A stretch of DNA of 51,054 bases. Origin: an uncultured Caldimonas sp. (GTDB lineage Bacteria; Pseudomonadota; Gammaproteobacteria; Burkholderiales; Burkholderiaceae). Positions 1 to 8,422 of the stretch are shown here, one piece after another; the first letter of the stretch is position 1; the number at the start of each line of letters is the position of its first letter. The stretch spans positions 1 to 51,054 of the forward strand of contig NZ_CAMLJQ010000029.1 of the NCBI RefSeq assembly GCF_946480305.1, written 5' to 3'. The translations under genes and the position numbers were made by a program. Below the pieces are notes generated by a model. That model was not told the DNA's origin, did not search any database, and was given only the letters and a program-made list of their open reading frames with translations.

Positions 1-853
1 AGGGGGCTGCCAGGCCTTGGGACGGCCCGGCGGCCTGGCGGGCCGTCCTTGGCCACGGGTTGATCGCGTTCATGCGGATGCGGTCACCCAGCAACGCGCC
101 GCCACTCTTGCGCCGTGACGGATCGATGCTGATGACGGCGATGCGAAGGCGGTCGTCCTGGTCGAGCCGCAGCCGGCGGATCAACTCGTCGGTGAGGCTG
201 GACTTGCCGGCGCCGCCGGTTCCGGTGATGCCGAGCACCGGCACCTTCACGGCCTGCGCCTGCTGCTGCAGCGCCTGCCGCAGGGCAGGTTCGACCGAGC
301 CGCTTTCCAACGCGGTGATGAGCTGCGCCAGCGCCCGCCACGCCATCTCGCCATGCCCCTGGATGGCGGCGATGTCCTTCGGCGCATGCACCGTCAGGTC
401 GCGGTCGCTGCGCATCAGCATCTCGCCGATCATCCCTTGCAGGCCCATGCGCTGGCCGTCCTCGGGGCTGTAGATGCGCGTTACGCCATAGGCCTGCAGG
501 TCGCGGATCTCGGGCGGCACGATCACGCCGCCACCGCCGCCGAACACCTGGATGTGCTCGCCGCCGCGGGCTCTGAGCAGGTCGACCATGTACTTGAAGT
601 ACTCCACGTGGCCGCCCTGGTAGGAGCTGATCGCGATGGCGTGGGCATCTTCCTGCAGCGCGGCCGTCACCACCTCGTCGACCGAGCGGTTGTGACCGAG
701 GTGGATCACCTCCGCACCCATGCCCTGCAGGATGCGCCGCATGATGTTGATCGAGGCGTCGTGCCCGTCGAACAGCGAGGCGGCCGTGACGAAGCGCACC
801 TTGTGCTTGGGCCGGTACTCGGTGAGGGCCTTGGCGTCGGACAGGTCGGTCAT
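1..853 (-). CDS. icmF: IcmF-type isobutyryl-CoA mutase fused with its GTPase chaperone (5' part, runs off the left edge)
   Basis: The N-terminal 284 codons are present; the rest lies beyond base 1. IcmF proteins interconvert isobutyryl-CoA and butyryl-CoA (some prefer pivalyl- or isovaleryl-CoA) with adenosylcobalamin, and carry their own G-protein chaperone. Visible: a B12-binding domain (about residues 17-150) with the base-off/His-on cobalamin signature DGHD (His31) and a glycine-rich FGGGGGV loop at 104-110, then the start of the MeaI-type GTPase with P-loop GTGGAGKSS (211-219) and the [15 protein letters not shown] stretch. This domain order is diagnostic of the fused enzyme rather than separate mutase subunits. 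ATG at 853 is preceded by GGAG at good spacing. A LiuR-like palindrome lies about 40 bases upstream. The last visible residues (266-284), after INPW, look unlike the family as I remember it and contain a DNA hairpin; see findings. Confidence 0.88.
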   Translation of the reverse strand, partial: MTDLSDAKALTEYRPKHKVRFVTAASLFDGHDASINIMRRILQGMGAEVIHLGHNRSVDEVVTAALQEDAHAIAISSYQGGHVEYFKYMVDLLRARGGEHIQVFGGGGGVIVPPEIRDLQAYGVTRIYSPEDGQRMGLQGMIGEMLMRSDRDLTVHAPKDIAAIQGHGEMAWRALAQLITALESGSVEPALRQALQQQAQAVKVPVLGITGTGGAGKSSLTDELIRRLRLDQDDRLRIAVISIDPSRRKSGGALLGDRIRMNAINPWPRTARQAAGPSQGLAAP

Positions 854-891
854 CGAGGGAACTCCAGGGGCGGACGGGGGCGTGGGGTGAA

Positions 892-913
892 TTGACGTTT
901 ACGTCAACGTCAA
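892..913. promoter_or_regulatory. LiuR/MerR-type operator candidate upstream of icmF
   Basis: TTGACGTTTACGTCAA at 892-907 is a perfect 7-bp inverted repeat with a 2-base spacer. It is followed directly by another CGTCAA half (908-913). It lies 39 bases upstream of the icmF start. The form ACGT-N2-ACGT with flanking TT/AA matches, from memory, the motif of LiuR, the MerR-family repressor of branched-chain amino acid and acyl-CoA catabolism in beta- and gammaproteobacteria. The regulator itself is not in the window. Confidence 0.6.
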
Positions 914-1024
914 ATAATGCCACACCCGAACCGGGCTGACGAGAAGGGGCATCCCGGGTGGAGGCACGGCATCTGCCAAGGGCAGGGGAGCGCGCAAGAC
1001 GCGCAGACGCTCCAGGAGTTGCGA

Positions 1025-1297
1025 ATGATCCGGCTGCATTGCCCCTTGATCCCCTTTCACCGCGAGCCGCCGCTGGGCCCCGGCGTGCCGCCGCCCGACC
1101 CGGCCGAACCGCCCGACCCCGTCCCGATGGATCTGCCGCCAGCCCCCGAGCGCGAGCATCCGGTCTACCACCGTTCGCAACGCTTACGCGCCACCGGCAG
1201 CTCCTGGGTGTACGGCTTGCATCGCACCGGCCCCGGCCTGGTGCGAGGGCCGGTGGGGACGTGGCAGCCGCATGCGCGCGGCCGCCTCAGCAGTTGA
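1025..1297 (+). CDS. possible small proline-rich protein, unknown function
   Basis: This is a weakly supported 90-residue reading frame in the 480-base gap between icmF and ppk2. The ATG has a convincing ribosome binding site (AGGAG, six bases upstream). The first 50 residues are strongly proline/acidic (PLGPGVPPPDPAEPPDPVP), a composition seen in small uncharacterised Burkholderiales proteins; the last 40 residues look random and basic. No signal peptide or membrane segment is seen. Against it, G+C-rich noise often gives proline-rich frames. Bases 914-1024 and 1298-1334 show nothing recognisable. Confidence 0.3.
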   Translation: MIRLHCPLIPFHREPPLGPGVPPPDPAEPPDPVPMDLPPAPEREHPVYHRSQRLRATGSSWVYGLHRTGPGLVRGPVGTWQPHARGRLSS

Positions 1298-1334
1298 GAC
1301 GCCAACGGCTTGCGGACGCGCCGAGCGGGCCGGG

Positions 1335-2180
1335 CTATTCGAGGACCAGGGTCTCGAGGCCCGGCGCGGCCGGCGGGTGCCGCAGCTTCATCGCTTCGAG
1401 GGTGCGCTCGACGAGTGCCGCCACCATCAGGTTGCGATGCGTCTTGGAGTCCGCCGGCACGATGGTCCAGGGCGCCCACGGCGTACCGGTCGCGGCGATG
1501 GCGTCTTCGTAGGCACGCTGGTAGTCGTCCCATTGCTTGCGGGCTTCCACGTCGGCGAGGTCGAACTTCCAGTGCTTCGCCGGGTTGTCGAGCCGCGCCT
1601 GCAACCGGCCCAGTTGCTCGTCCTTCGAGATGTGCAGGAAACACTTGACGATCACCGTCCCGGTCTCGGTGAGCAGCCGCTCGAAGTCGTTGATGTGGCG
1701 ATAGCGTTGCTCGAGCTGTCTGGCGTCGATGAAGTTGCGCACCCGCGGCACCAGCACGTCTTCGTAGTGACTGCGGTTGAACACCACGAGTTCGCCGGCC
1801 CGCGGCACCTTGGCATGCACTCGCCACAGGAAGTCGTGCGCGAGCTCCTCGGCGCTCGGTGCCTTGAACGCCACGCTGTGGACGCCCTGCGGGCTCATGC
1901 GGCCGAACACGTCGCGGATCGTGCCGTCCTTGCCGCTCGTGTCCATGCCCTGCAGCACCACCAGCAGCTTGTAGCGACCGTCGGCATAGAGCAGGTCCTG
2001 CAGTTCGTCGAGCCGCAGGGCCTGCTCCATCAGCGCTTCGCGGTCGCGCGACTTGTCGCCGCTGCCGAACGGTTTGGCGCGCGTGTCGAAACCCGCCAGG
2101 CGGAACTTCGCACCCGTGCCGGGCGCATCGGAAAACTGCCAGGAGGTGAAGGGATCTGCTGTGCGTCGGTTGTTGGGCAT
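1335..2180 (-). CDS. ppk2: PPK2-family polyphosphate kinase
   Basis: A 281-residue single-domain PPK2 protein. PPK2 enzymes use polyphosphate to phosphorylate nucleoside mono- or diphosphates (AMP to ADP and/or ADP to ATP) in the cytoplasm. The Walker A loop is [10 protein letters not shown] (78-87), the lid/Walker B region includes [10 protein letters not shown] (135-144), and the C-terminal [14 protein letters not shown] block is typical of the family. I start it at [10 protein letters not shown]; reading further upstream adds about 70 low-complexity residues that run into coaX. Length and single domain suggest class I or III, and the sequence alone does not settle substrate preference. It is divergent from coaX with 109 bases between the starts. 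Confidence 0.88.
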   Translation of the reverse strand: MPNNRRTADPFTSWQFSDAPGTGAKFRLAGFDTRAKPFGSGDKSRDREALMEQALRLDELQDLLYADGRYKLLVVLQGMDTSGKDGTIRDVFGRMSPQGVHSVAFKAPSAEELAHDFLWRVHAKVPRAGELVVFNRSHYEDVLVPRVRNFIDARQLEQRYRHINDFERLLTETGTVIVKCFLHISKDEQLGRLQARLDNPAKHWKFDLADVEARKQWDDYQRAYEDAIAATGTPWAPWTIVPADSKTHRNLMVAALVERTLEAMKLRHPPAAPGLETLVLE

Positions 2181-2274
2181 GGTGGGGCCAGCATGCCGCG
2201 TCGGCCAGCGGCTGGCAAGCCAGGGCGGGCTGGTGCCCGCACACGCACGACCGTCCGATTTGGGGATATTTCGG

Positions 2275-2280
2275 GATAAT
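2275..2280 (+). promoter_or_regulatory. -10 element of coaX
   Basis: GATAAT lies only nine bases before the coaX ATG, with no Shine-Dalgarno sequence between, which would give a leaderless or near-leaderless transcript. No good -35 hexamer is visible at 16-18 bases. Confidence 0.4.
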
Positions 2281-2289
2281 GGCCCGCAC

Positions 2290-3066
2290 ATGTTTCTTGC
2301 GATCGACATCGGCAACACGCGCTTGAAGTGGGCGCAGTACGAGGCGGCCCATCCCGGCGCCCGGCTGCTGGCCCATGGCGCGGCCTTTCTTGAAACCATC
2401 GATCACCTGGCCGAAGGCGAATGGAAAGACCTGCCAGCGCCACATGCCGTGCTGGGTTGTTGCGTCGCCGGCGAGCCGGTGCGTCATCGTGTCGAAGAGC
2501 AGCTCGAGCTGTGGGACGTGGCGCCCAGCTGGGTGATCGCCAGTGCCGAGGAGGCCGGCGTCGTGAACGGGTACGACCACCCCACACGCCTCGGTGCCGA
2601 CCGCTGGATCGCAATGATCGGGGCGCGCTGGCGCCTGCTGCACGAGGGGCCGGCGCGGCCGGCGCTGGTCGTCATGATCGGCACGGCGGTGACGGTCGAC
2701 GCCATCGACGCGTCCGGCCGGTTTCTCGGTGGTTTCATCCTGCCGGGGCACGGCATCATGCTGCGAGCGCTCGAAAGCGGCACCGCAGGACTGCACGTGC
2801 CGACCGGCGAAGTCCGTGACTTCCCTTCCAACACCAGCGACGCGTTGACGAGCGGCGGCACCTACGCGATCGCCGGCGCCATCGAGCGCATGTACCGCAA
2901 CATCATCCGGCGATGCGGGACGGAGCCGGTCTGCATCATGACCGGCGGGGCAGGGTGGAAGATGGCGCCTTACCTCACGGTGCCGTTCCAACTGGTCGAA
3001 TCGCTGATCTTCGACGGGCTGCTGCGCGTGGCCGAGCAGCGGGTGATCGATCGCGTGAGGCGATAG
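2290..3066 (+). CDS. coaX: type III pantothenate kinase
   Basis: A 258-residue CoaX that phosphorylates pantothenate, the first step of CoA synthesis, in the acetate-kinase/Hsp70 (ASKHA) fold and independent of CoA feedback. The N-terminal phosphate loop [13 protein letters not shown] (D-x-GNT) is at the very start, fixing the ATG at 2290. Further marks are LGADRW, the second phosphate motif GTAVTVDAI, and [11 protein letters not shown]. Length matches the family. In many betaproteobacteria it sits beside birA; here it is alone, divergent from ppk2 and convergent with the DUF1631 gene (16 bases between ends). CoaE, the last enzyme of the same pathway, is encoded at 34636-35244. Confidence 0.93.
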   Translation: MFLAIDIGNTRLKWAQYEAAHPGARLLAHGAAFLETIDHLAEGEWKDLPAPHAVLGCCVAGEPVRHRVEEQLELWDVAPSWVIASAEEAGVVNGYDHPTRLGADRWIAMIGARWRLLHEGPARPALVVMIGTAVTVDAIDASGRFLGGFILPGHGIMLRALESGTAGLHVPTGEVRDFPSNTSDALTSGGTYAIAGAIERMYRNIIRRCGTEPVCIMTGGAGWKMAPYLTVPFQLVESLIFDGLLRVAEQRVIDRVRR

Positions 3067-3082
3067 CGCGCCTCGGCGGCGC

Positions 3083-5578
3083 TCAGCTCTTGCTGCTCAA
3101 GGCGGCAAGCTGCTTGCGAGCCCTTGCCACTGCACGCTCGATCAGATAGGCCTGCTCGAAAGCCTTGAACCGCCCGGTCTCGCACAGCTTGGTCAGCATG
3201 CGCCCCGTGAGTGAGATGATCTTCTGGTGCTTCTTGCCGTAGCTGAAGATGAAGAAGGTGCGCCCCGGGCTCACCCAGTTGAGACGCACCTTGCGCCAGC
3301 CCTCTTCAGTGTGCATCTGGTAGGCCACGCCGGCTTGCACGTACTGTGCGAGCTGTGCGCCTTTGGTCGGGGTCTCGGGCACCATCTCGGGGCCGAGGCC
3401 GTCGAGGTTGATGTCGAGGTCGCCCGAGGAGGAATCCAGGCTTTCGAGGTCGATGTCGACGTTGCCGTCCCAATCGATCGCGGTCTCTTCGACCAGGCCG
3501 ACTTGTGCGGCCTCCTCTTCGGAAAAACTGCCCGCCTGCTCGGCCAGTGCCGCCGGGGCCTGCGAGGGCGGCACGTCCTCCGCGGCCGGCACGGCCATGC
3601 GGTCCAGTCCCTGCAACTGCGTGTCGAGTTGCCGGTACTGGAAGTCGGTGAGCGGCTGGCCCTTGAGCGACTGTGCGTGGCAAGGCAGCAACTCGCCGAA
3701 GAAGCCCTTCTTGACGTCCTCCGGGCACCGGATCAACGCCAGACCCTCGTTGAGGGTCTTCATCAGCTGGGGAAGCGTCAGGATGAACTGCTTGCGCTCG
3801 GCAGGCGTTCCCTTCGGCAGCACGCTCAGGATCAGCTGGCGCGGCACCTCTCGCATGCGCTTGGCAAGGTCGGATTCCGGGCCCTGCTTCAGCGCGGCCT
3901 CGACCTGCACCTTCGTCCAGGTGTCCTGCAGGAAGTTGCGGATGAAGTCCTGCACCGCCACCGGGCGCAGCATCGACTGCATCTGTTCGGCATAGCGCGC
4001 CTGCACGCGCAGTTGCGCTTCCTTCTGGGCCAGCAGCTCGACGGCCTCGGCGTGCGCCTGCGCCTCGTCGCGGGACTGCTCCTGCACGAAAGACTCGAGG
4101 GCCCTCAGCTTCGAGTCGTACTGGTCCATCTGGTCGAAGTCGCCGTCGACCACCTGCTGGACGAGTTCGCGGACCAGCTCCAGGAAGCGCTTGCCCGCAC
4201 CTTCGTCGAAATCCTCGAAGGCGCACGAGATCGAGGCCATGCGGTTCACGAAGCGACGCACCGGATGGCTGCGCGACGAGAAGAACTGCACGTCCTTCAG
4301 CGCGGCGCGCAAGACTGGCAGCTGGAGCCGGGCGATCTGGCGCGCCATCTGGGGCGGCACCTTGCTGTCCGACAGGATCTGGTCGAACAGCGACGCCACG
4401 ATGTCGATCACCATGTGATCGAGCGCGCCCGTCGAGGCGCGCATCAGCTCGTCGCGGTGGGTGCGGATCAGGTTGACGGCCATCAGCCCGCTGAGGCTGC
4501 CGCTCAGCGTCCCGGTCAACGATCCCGGGCCGGAGGCAGCTGCTGCGCCGAGCGGTTGCGCGCTGCTGGGTGACCATGAAGCCGCGCTGCCGCCCGCGTC
4601 CAGCGCGCCCGGCGTGCTCGCGAGGAATGCGAGGCGCCGGATGACGTCGAGCATGTGCGCGTCGCTGGCGGGCGTATGGCCGGCCAGCCCACCGTGGGCG
4701 GAGCCGAGGGCGCCCGGGCCGCTGTGCAGCGCACCGCCCGACGAGGTCGGGCCGAATCCTCCCGCCAGCGAGCCGGCCGCGGTGGCGCTGAAGCCGGCCG
4801 GCAGAGCCATTCCGAACATCGCGCTCAGTGCCTGGGCGGCGTTGTGCACGTCATGGCGACGGGACGCGGCGGGCGACGGCGCCGGCGTCACCCCACCGGG
4901 AACGGTCGGAGACGCGTCGTAGCCGCTCGCCACCCCTGGGGCTCCGGCGCGCACGGCCAAGCCCACCGGATGGATGCCGCGGCTGCTGAAATCGTTGACG
5001 ATGGTGCCGTAGCACGGGCGCATCGCCTTGGCGAGCGCCCGGCCAAGTTCGGTCGCGAGCGTCTTGCGCACGGCCGGGTCGGGCGTCACAGCCTCGATCG
5101 AGCGAAACAGCGCCTTGCCGAGGATCTCCGGCCGGATGGGATTGCGCTCCGGGTCGGCCCGGCCGATGCCGAGCAGCGAGCCGATGTACGCATCCAGTTC
5201 GCGCAGTTCCCATTCGCACTCGTGCTCGATCTCGAGTGCGAGCCGGTGTGCCGTGACCTGCTCCTCGACCTCGGAATCGCCCACGAGGCTCAATGACGCC
5301 CAGTCCGTCGCCGCGAGAGGGCGGCCGACCCGCGGATTGAGTTCCTTTGCGACCTTCTCGTTCAGCACCGAGGTGAAACTCATGTTGAACGCCGACAACT
5401 TGCGTTGCAAATCGAACTGCGCCGACATGAAGGCCTGCCGCTGCGCATTGTTGGCTGCCGACAGCGCCAGCATGCCCAGGGCATCGACCACCCGGCTGGA
5501 GGTGGTCGACACCGTGGACAAAATCTTCTGCACCGCCGACTGCATGGCGGTGTGGAGTCGCGGGTCGGGAAGGCTCAT
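3083..5578 (-). CDS. DUF1631 family protein, function unknown
   Basis: An 831-residue cytoplasmic protein of the DUF1631 family, common in beta- and gammaproteobacteria and without an assigned biochemical role. The N-terminal third is helical and acidic. An alanine/glycine/serine-rich low-complexity linker follows (about residues 230-360). A long helical middle contains the family-typical regions around HPVRRFVNRMA and LVQQVVDGDFDQMDQYDSKL. An acidic stretch follows (EEETA...DWDGNVDIDLESLDSSSGDLDINLDG). The C-terminal domain has RLNWVSPGRTFFIFSYGKKH and then a helix; the basic/LxWVSP part resembles PilZ-like beta barrels, but I cannot confirm a c-di-GMP motif. No signal peptide or membrane segment is seen. 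I start it at MSLPDPRLHT, which has AGGTGAG upstream. Confidence 0.85.
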   Translation of the reverse strand: MSLPDPRLHTAMQSAVQKILSTVSTTSSRVVDALGMLALSAANNAQRQAFMSAQFDLQRKLSAFNMSFTSVLNEKVAKELNPRVGRPLAATDWASLSLVGDSEVEEQVTAHRLALEIEHECEWELRELDAYIGSLLGIGRADPERNPIRPEILGKALFRSIEAVTPDPAVRKTLATELGRALAKAMRPCYGTIVNDFSSRGIHPVGLAVRAGAPGVASGYDASPTVPGGVTPAPSPAASRRHDVHNAAQALSAMFGMALPAGFSATAAGSLAGGFGPTSSGGALHSGPGALGSAHGGLAGHTPASDAHMLDVIRRLAFLASTPGALDAGGSAASWSPSSAQPLGAAAASGPGSLTGTLSGSLSGLMAVNLIRTHRDELMRASTGALDHMVIDIVASLFDQILSDSKVPPQMARQIARLQLPVLRAALKDVQFFSSRSHPVRRFVNRMASISCAFEDFDEGAGKRFLELVRELVQQVVDGDFDQMDQYDSKLRALESFVQEQSRDEAQAHAEAVELLAQKEAQLRVQARYAEQMQSMLRPVAVQDFIRNFLQDTWTKVQVEAALKQGPESDLAKRMREVPRQLILSVLPKGTPAERKQFILTLPQLMKTLNEGLALIRCPEDVKKGFFGELLPCHAQSLKGQPLTDFQYRQLDTQLQGLDRMAVPAAEDVPPSQAPAALAEQAGSFSEEEAAQVGLVEETAIDWDGNVDIDLESLDSSSGDLDINLDGLGPEMVPETPTKGAQLAQYVQAGVAYQMHTEEGWRKVRLNWVSPGRTFFIFSYGKKHQKIISLTGRMLTKLCETGRFKAFEQAYLIERAVARARKQLAALSSKS

Positions 5579-5743
5579 CTCACCTGGCTTCGCAAGGAGG
5601 GACAGTATGGCGCGAAAAATGCACGCCCCCCATCCGCACAAATGCTGGCGAGTGCGCAGTTCGCCACCAATTCCAGCCCGGAAGTGGCTTGCCAGCCGGC
5701 AGCGCGCGTCGGGAATCGAGCCCGCCGGTTTGGTTTCTTTTCG

Positions 5744-6154
5744 TTACTTGCGGAGCGAATCCCGGATCTCCCGCAGCAGCACCACCTCTTCCGGCGGGGC
5801 GGCCGGTGCGGGTGGGGGGGCGGAGCGCTTCAGCTTGTTGATCTGCCGCACCATCAGGAAGATGATGAAGGCCAGGATCAGGAAGTTGAGCCCGACGGTG
5901 AGGAAGTTGCCGTAGGCGAACACGGCCCCTTCCTTCTTGGCCTCGGCCAGCGTTGCTGCCGTCTGCCCGGCCAGCGGGATGAAGTAGTTCGAGAAATCGA
6001 GCCCCCCGAACGCCCGGCTGACCAAGGGCATGATGATGTCGTCGACGAGCGAACCCACGATCTTGCCGAACGCGCCACCGATGATGACGCCCACGGCCAG
6101 ATCGATCACGTTGCCCTTGACGGCAAACTCCTTGAATTCGGTCATGAATCCCAT
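5744..6154 (-). CDS. mscL: large-conductance mechanosensitive channel MscL
   Basis: A 136-residue inner-membrane channel that opens under high membrane tension and releases solutes on hypo-osmotic shock. The N-terminal amphipathic helix [20 protein letters not shown] leads into the pore-lining TM1 ([23 protein letters not shown]). A periplasmic loop follows, then TM2 ([12 protein letters not shown]) and a charged C-terminal bundle helix ([13 protein letters not shown]). All are in family order and length. The start at 6154 has GGAG upstream. It is probably its own transcription unit, divergent from petA. Confidence 0.96.
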   Translation of the reverse strand: MGFMTEFKEFAVKGNVIDLAVGVIIGGAFGKIVGSLVDDIIMPLVSRAFGGLDFSNYFIPLAGQTAATLAEAKKEGAVFAYGNFLTVGLNFLILAFIIFLMVRQINKLKRSAPPPAPAAPPEEVVLLREIRDSLRK

Positions 6155-6326
6155 CGAAAGCTCCTGATGCGGTTTGAAACGGGGCTCGCCACCGGGATGG
6201 GGAGATGCCGGCGTCAGTATTGCCGAGCCTGATCCCGGCACTCAAGCGTTTGAACCATGGCCGGCCTCACAATCTCGCGCGGCGCGCTGGTGGCCGGGGC
6301 ACTGGTTTCAGGCCGGTACGCTGGGC

Positions 6327-6332
6327 TAGAAT
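6327..6332 (+). promoter_or_regulatory. candidate -10 of the petABC operon
   Basis: TAGAAT lies 45 bases before the petA start, in the 223-base gap between divergent mscL and petA. The -35 is poor. No operator repeat was seen in the gap. Confidence 0.3.
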
Positions 6333-6377
6333 CACAGGTTGCCCCTAAACATATAGAAGTGCTTTCCGAGGATCCCC

Positions 6378-6974
6378 ATGAGTGATCAGCAAGTGGACAA
6401 AGGCCGCCGCACGTGGGTAGCCATTGCTTGTGGCGCAGGTGCCGTCGGCGGCGTGGCCACCGCGGTTCCCTTTGTCAGCAGCTTCCAGCCCTCCGAAAAA
6501 GCTCGTGCCGCTGGTGCACCGGTCGAAGTCGACATCAGCGGGCTGCAGCCGGGTGAGATGACCACGGTCGAGTGGCGCGGCAAGCCGGTGTGGATCATCC
6601 GCCGCACGCCCGAGCAACTGGCCGCCCTCAAGACCCTCGAAGGCCAGCTGGCCGATCCTCATTCCGAGCGCACCCAGTACCCCACGCCCGAATACGCCAA
6701 GAACGACTACCGCTCGATCAAGCCGGAGGTCTTTGTCGGCGTCGGGATCTGCTCGCACCTCGGCTGCTCGCCGGTCAGCAAGTTCACCCCGGGCGCCCAG
6801 CCCTCCCTGCCCGACGACTGGAAGGGCGGCTTCCTGTGCCCCTGCCACGGCTCCACCTTCGACATGGCGGGCCGCGTCTTCAAGAACAAGCCGGCGCCGG
6901 ACAACCTCGAAGTGCCGCCGCACATGTACCTCTCCGACAACACCCTGTTGATCGGCGAGGACAAGAAAGCCTGA
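6378..6974 (+). CDS. petA: ubiquinol-cytochrome c reductase, Rieske iron-sulfur subunit
   Basis: A 198-residue Rieske protein of the cytochrome bc1 complex that carries electrons from ubiquinol at the Qo site to cytochrome c1. The [2Fe-2S] ligands are in CSHLGC (125-130) and CPCHGS (154-159). An N-terminal twin-arginine-like segment (KGRRTWVAIA, arginines 10-11) precedes the single membrane anchor (about 13-35), in line with Tat export of the folded cluster protein. GAGG upstream supports the ATG. It is the first gene of petABC. Confidence 0.97.
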   Translation: MSDQQVDKGRRTWVAIACGAGAVGGVATAVPFVSSFQPSEKARAAGAPVEVDISGLQPGEMTTVEWRGKPVWIIRRTPEQLAALKTLEGQLADPHSERTQYPTPEYAKNDYRSIKPEVFVGVGICSHLGCSPVSKFTPGAQPSLPDDWKGGFLCPCHGSTFDMAGRVFKNKPAPDNLEVPPHMYLSDNTLLIGEDKKA

Positions 6975-7001
6975 CGGCTCCCAGTTCTGAGGTGACATTC
7001 C

Positions 7002-8402
7002 ATGGCTGAATTCAAAGAAGTCTCCGCCGACGCGCCTGCCGCGCAGAAGCTGCTCAACTGGGTCGACAACCGCTTCCCGCTGAGCAAGCTGTACAACGAG
7101 CACGTGGGCCAGTACTACGCGCCCAAGAACTTCAACTTCTGGTACATCTTCGGCTCGCTCGCCCTCGTGGTGCTGGTGATCCAGATCGTCACCGGCATCT
7201 TCCTCGTGATGCACTACAAGCCGGACGCGAACCTCGCGTTCGCGTCGGTCGAGTACATCATGCGCGACGTGCCCTGGGGCTGGCTGATCCGCTACATGCA
7301 CTCCACCGGTGCGTCGGCATTCTTCGTGGTGGTGTACCTGCACATGTTCCGCGGGCTGCTCTACGGCTCGTACCGCAAGCCGCGCGAACTGGTGTGGATC
7401 TTTGGTTGCGCGATCTTCCTGTGCCTGATGGCCGAGGCCTTCTTCGGCTACCTGCTCCCGTGGGGCCAGATGTCCTACTGGGGTGCCCAGGTGATCGTGA
7501 ACCTGTTCGCCGCCGTGCCCTTCGTCGGCCCCGACCTCGCGCTGCTGATCCGCGGCGACTACGTCGTCTCCGACGCCACGCTGAACCGCTTCTTCAGCTT
7601 CCACGTGATCGCGATCCCGCTGGTGCTGCTGGGCCTGGTCGTCGCGCACATCATCGCGCTGCACGAAGTGGGCTCCAACAACCCAGACGGCGTCGAGATC
7701 AAGAAGAACATGGGCCCCAACGGCCATCCGGTCGACGGCATCCCGTTCCACCCGTACTACACGGTGCACGACATCTTCGGCCTGTCGGTCTTCCTGATCG
7801 TCTTCTCGGCCATCGTGTTCTTCGCGCCGGAGTTCGGGGGCTACTTCCTCGAGTACAACAACTTCATCCCGGCCGACCCCCTGAAGACCCCGCCGCACAT
7901 CGCGCCGGTCTGGTACTTCACGCCGTTCTACTCGATGCTGCGTGCCACGACCGACCAGATGGTCAACGTGCTGGCCGTGCTGATCGCGCTCGGCGCGGTA
8001 CTGGCGGTGCTCAAGGGCGGCTTCGGCGGCAAGGGGAAGCTGGCGGTGATCATCGGTGCGCTGGTGTCGGTCGCGCTGCTCAAGACCTTCGACGCGAAGT
8101 TCTGGGGTGTGGTCGTGATGGGCGGTGCAGTGATCATCCTGTTCTTCCTGCCCTGGCTCGACCGCAGCCCGGCCAAGTCGATCCGCTATCGCCCGAGCTG
8201 GCACATGTACCTCTACGTGGTGTTCGTGATCTTCTTCTTCGTGCTCGGCTACCTCGGCATCCAGGCGCCGTCGCCGGCCGGTGAACTGGTCTCGCAGATC
8301 GGCACGCTGTTCTACTTCGGCTTCTTCCTGCTGATGCCCTGGTGGAGTCGCCTCGGCACGTTCAAGCCCGTGCCCGACCGCGTGGTCTTCAACGCCCACT
8401 GA
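7002..8402 (+). CDS. petB: ubiquinol-cytochrome c reductase, cytochrome b subunit
   Basis: A 466-residue eight-helix membrane protein that carries hemes bL and bH and both quinone sites. Heme ligands are His100 and His114 in helix B and His201 and His216 in helix D. The latter pair is 15 apart, as in other proteobacterial sequences I remember, against 14 in mitochondria. The Qo motif is PVWY (in APVWYFTPF) instead of mitochondrial PEWY, a known betaproteobacterial variant. The start has GAGGTGA upstream, 27 bases after petA; petC follows after 20 bases. Confidence 0.97.
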   Translation: MAEFKEVSADAPAAQKLLNWVDNRFPLSKLYNEHVGQYYAPKNFNFWYIFGSLALVVLVIQIVTGIFLVMHYKPDANLAFASVEYIMRDVPWGWLIRYMHSTGASAFFVVVYLHMFRGLLYGSYRKPRELVWIFGCAIFLCLMAEAFFGYLLPWGQMSYWGAQVIVNLFAAVPFVGPDLALLIRGDYVVSDATLNRFFSFHVIAIPLVLLGLVVAHIIALHEVGSNNPDGVEIKKNMGPNGHPVDGIPFHPYYTVHDIFGLSVFLIVFSAIVFFAPEFGGYFLEYNNFIPADPLKTPPHIAPVWYFTPFYSMLRATTDQMVNVLAVLIALGAVLAVLKGGFGGKGKLAVIIGALVSVALLKTFDAKFWGVVVMGGAVIILFFLPWLDRSPAKSIRYRPSWHMYLYVVFVIFFFVLGYLGIQAPSPAGELVSQIGTLFYFGFFLLMPWWSRLGTFKPVPDRVVFNAH

Positions 8403-8422
8403 GCCAGCCGGAGTCCACCACG

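Noticed and set aside
958..1512. Plus-strand frames over the icmF-ppk2 gap and the ppk2 3' end.
   Set aside because: They run into ppk2 antisense and lack any domain; only the short proline-rich frame at 1025 has a ribosome binding site and was kept at low confidence.
6345..8399. Long open frame on the strand opposite petA-petB (684 codons).
   Set aside because: It is the mirror of two certain genes. Its translation is His/Glu/Val/Arg-rich repeats without any domain, as expected from the antisense of G+C-rich codons.
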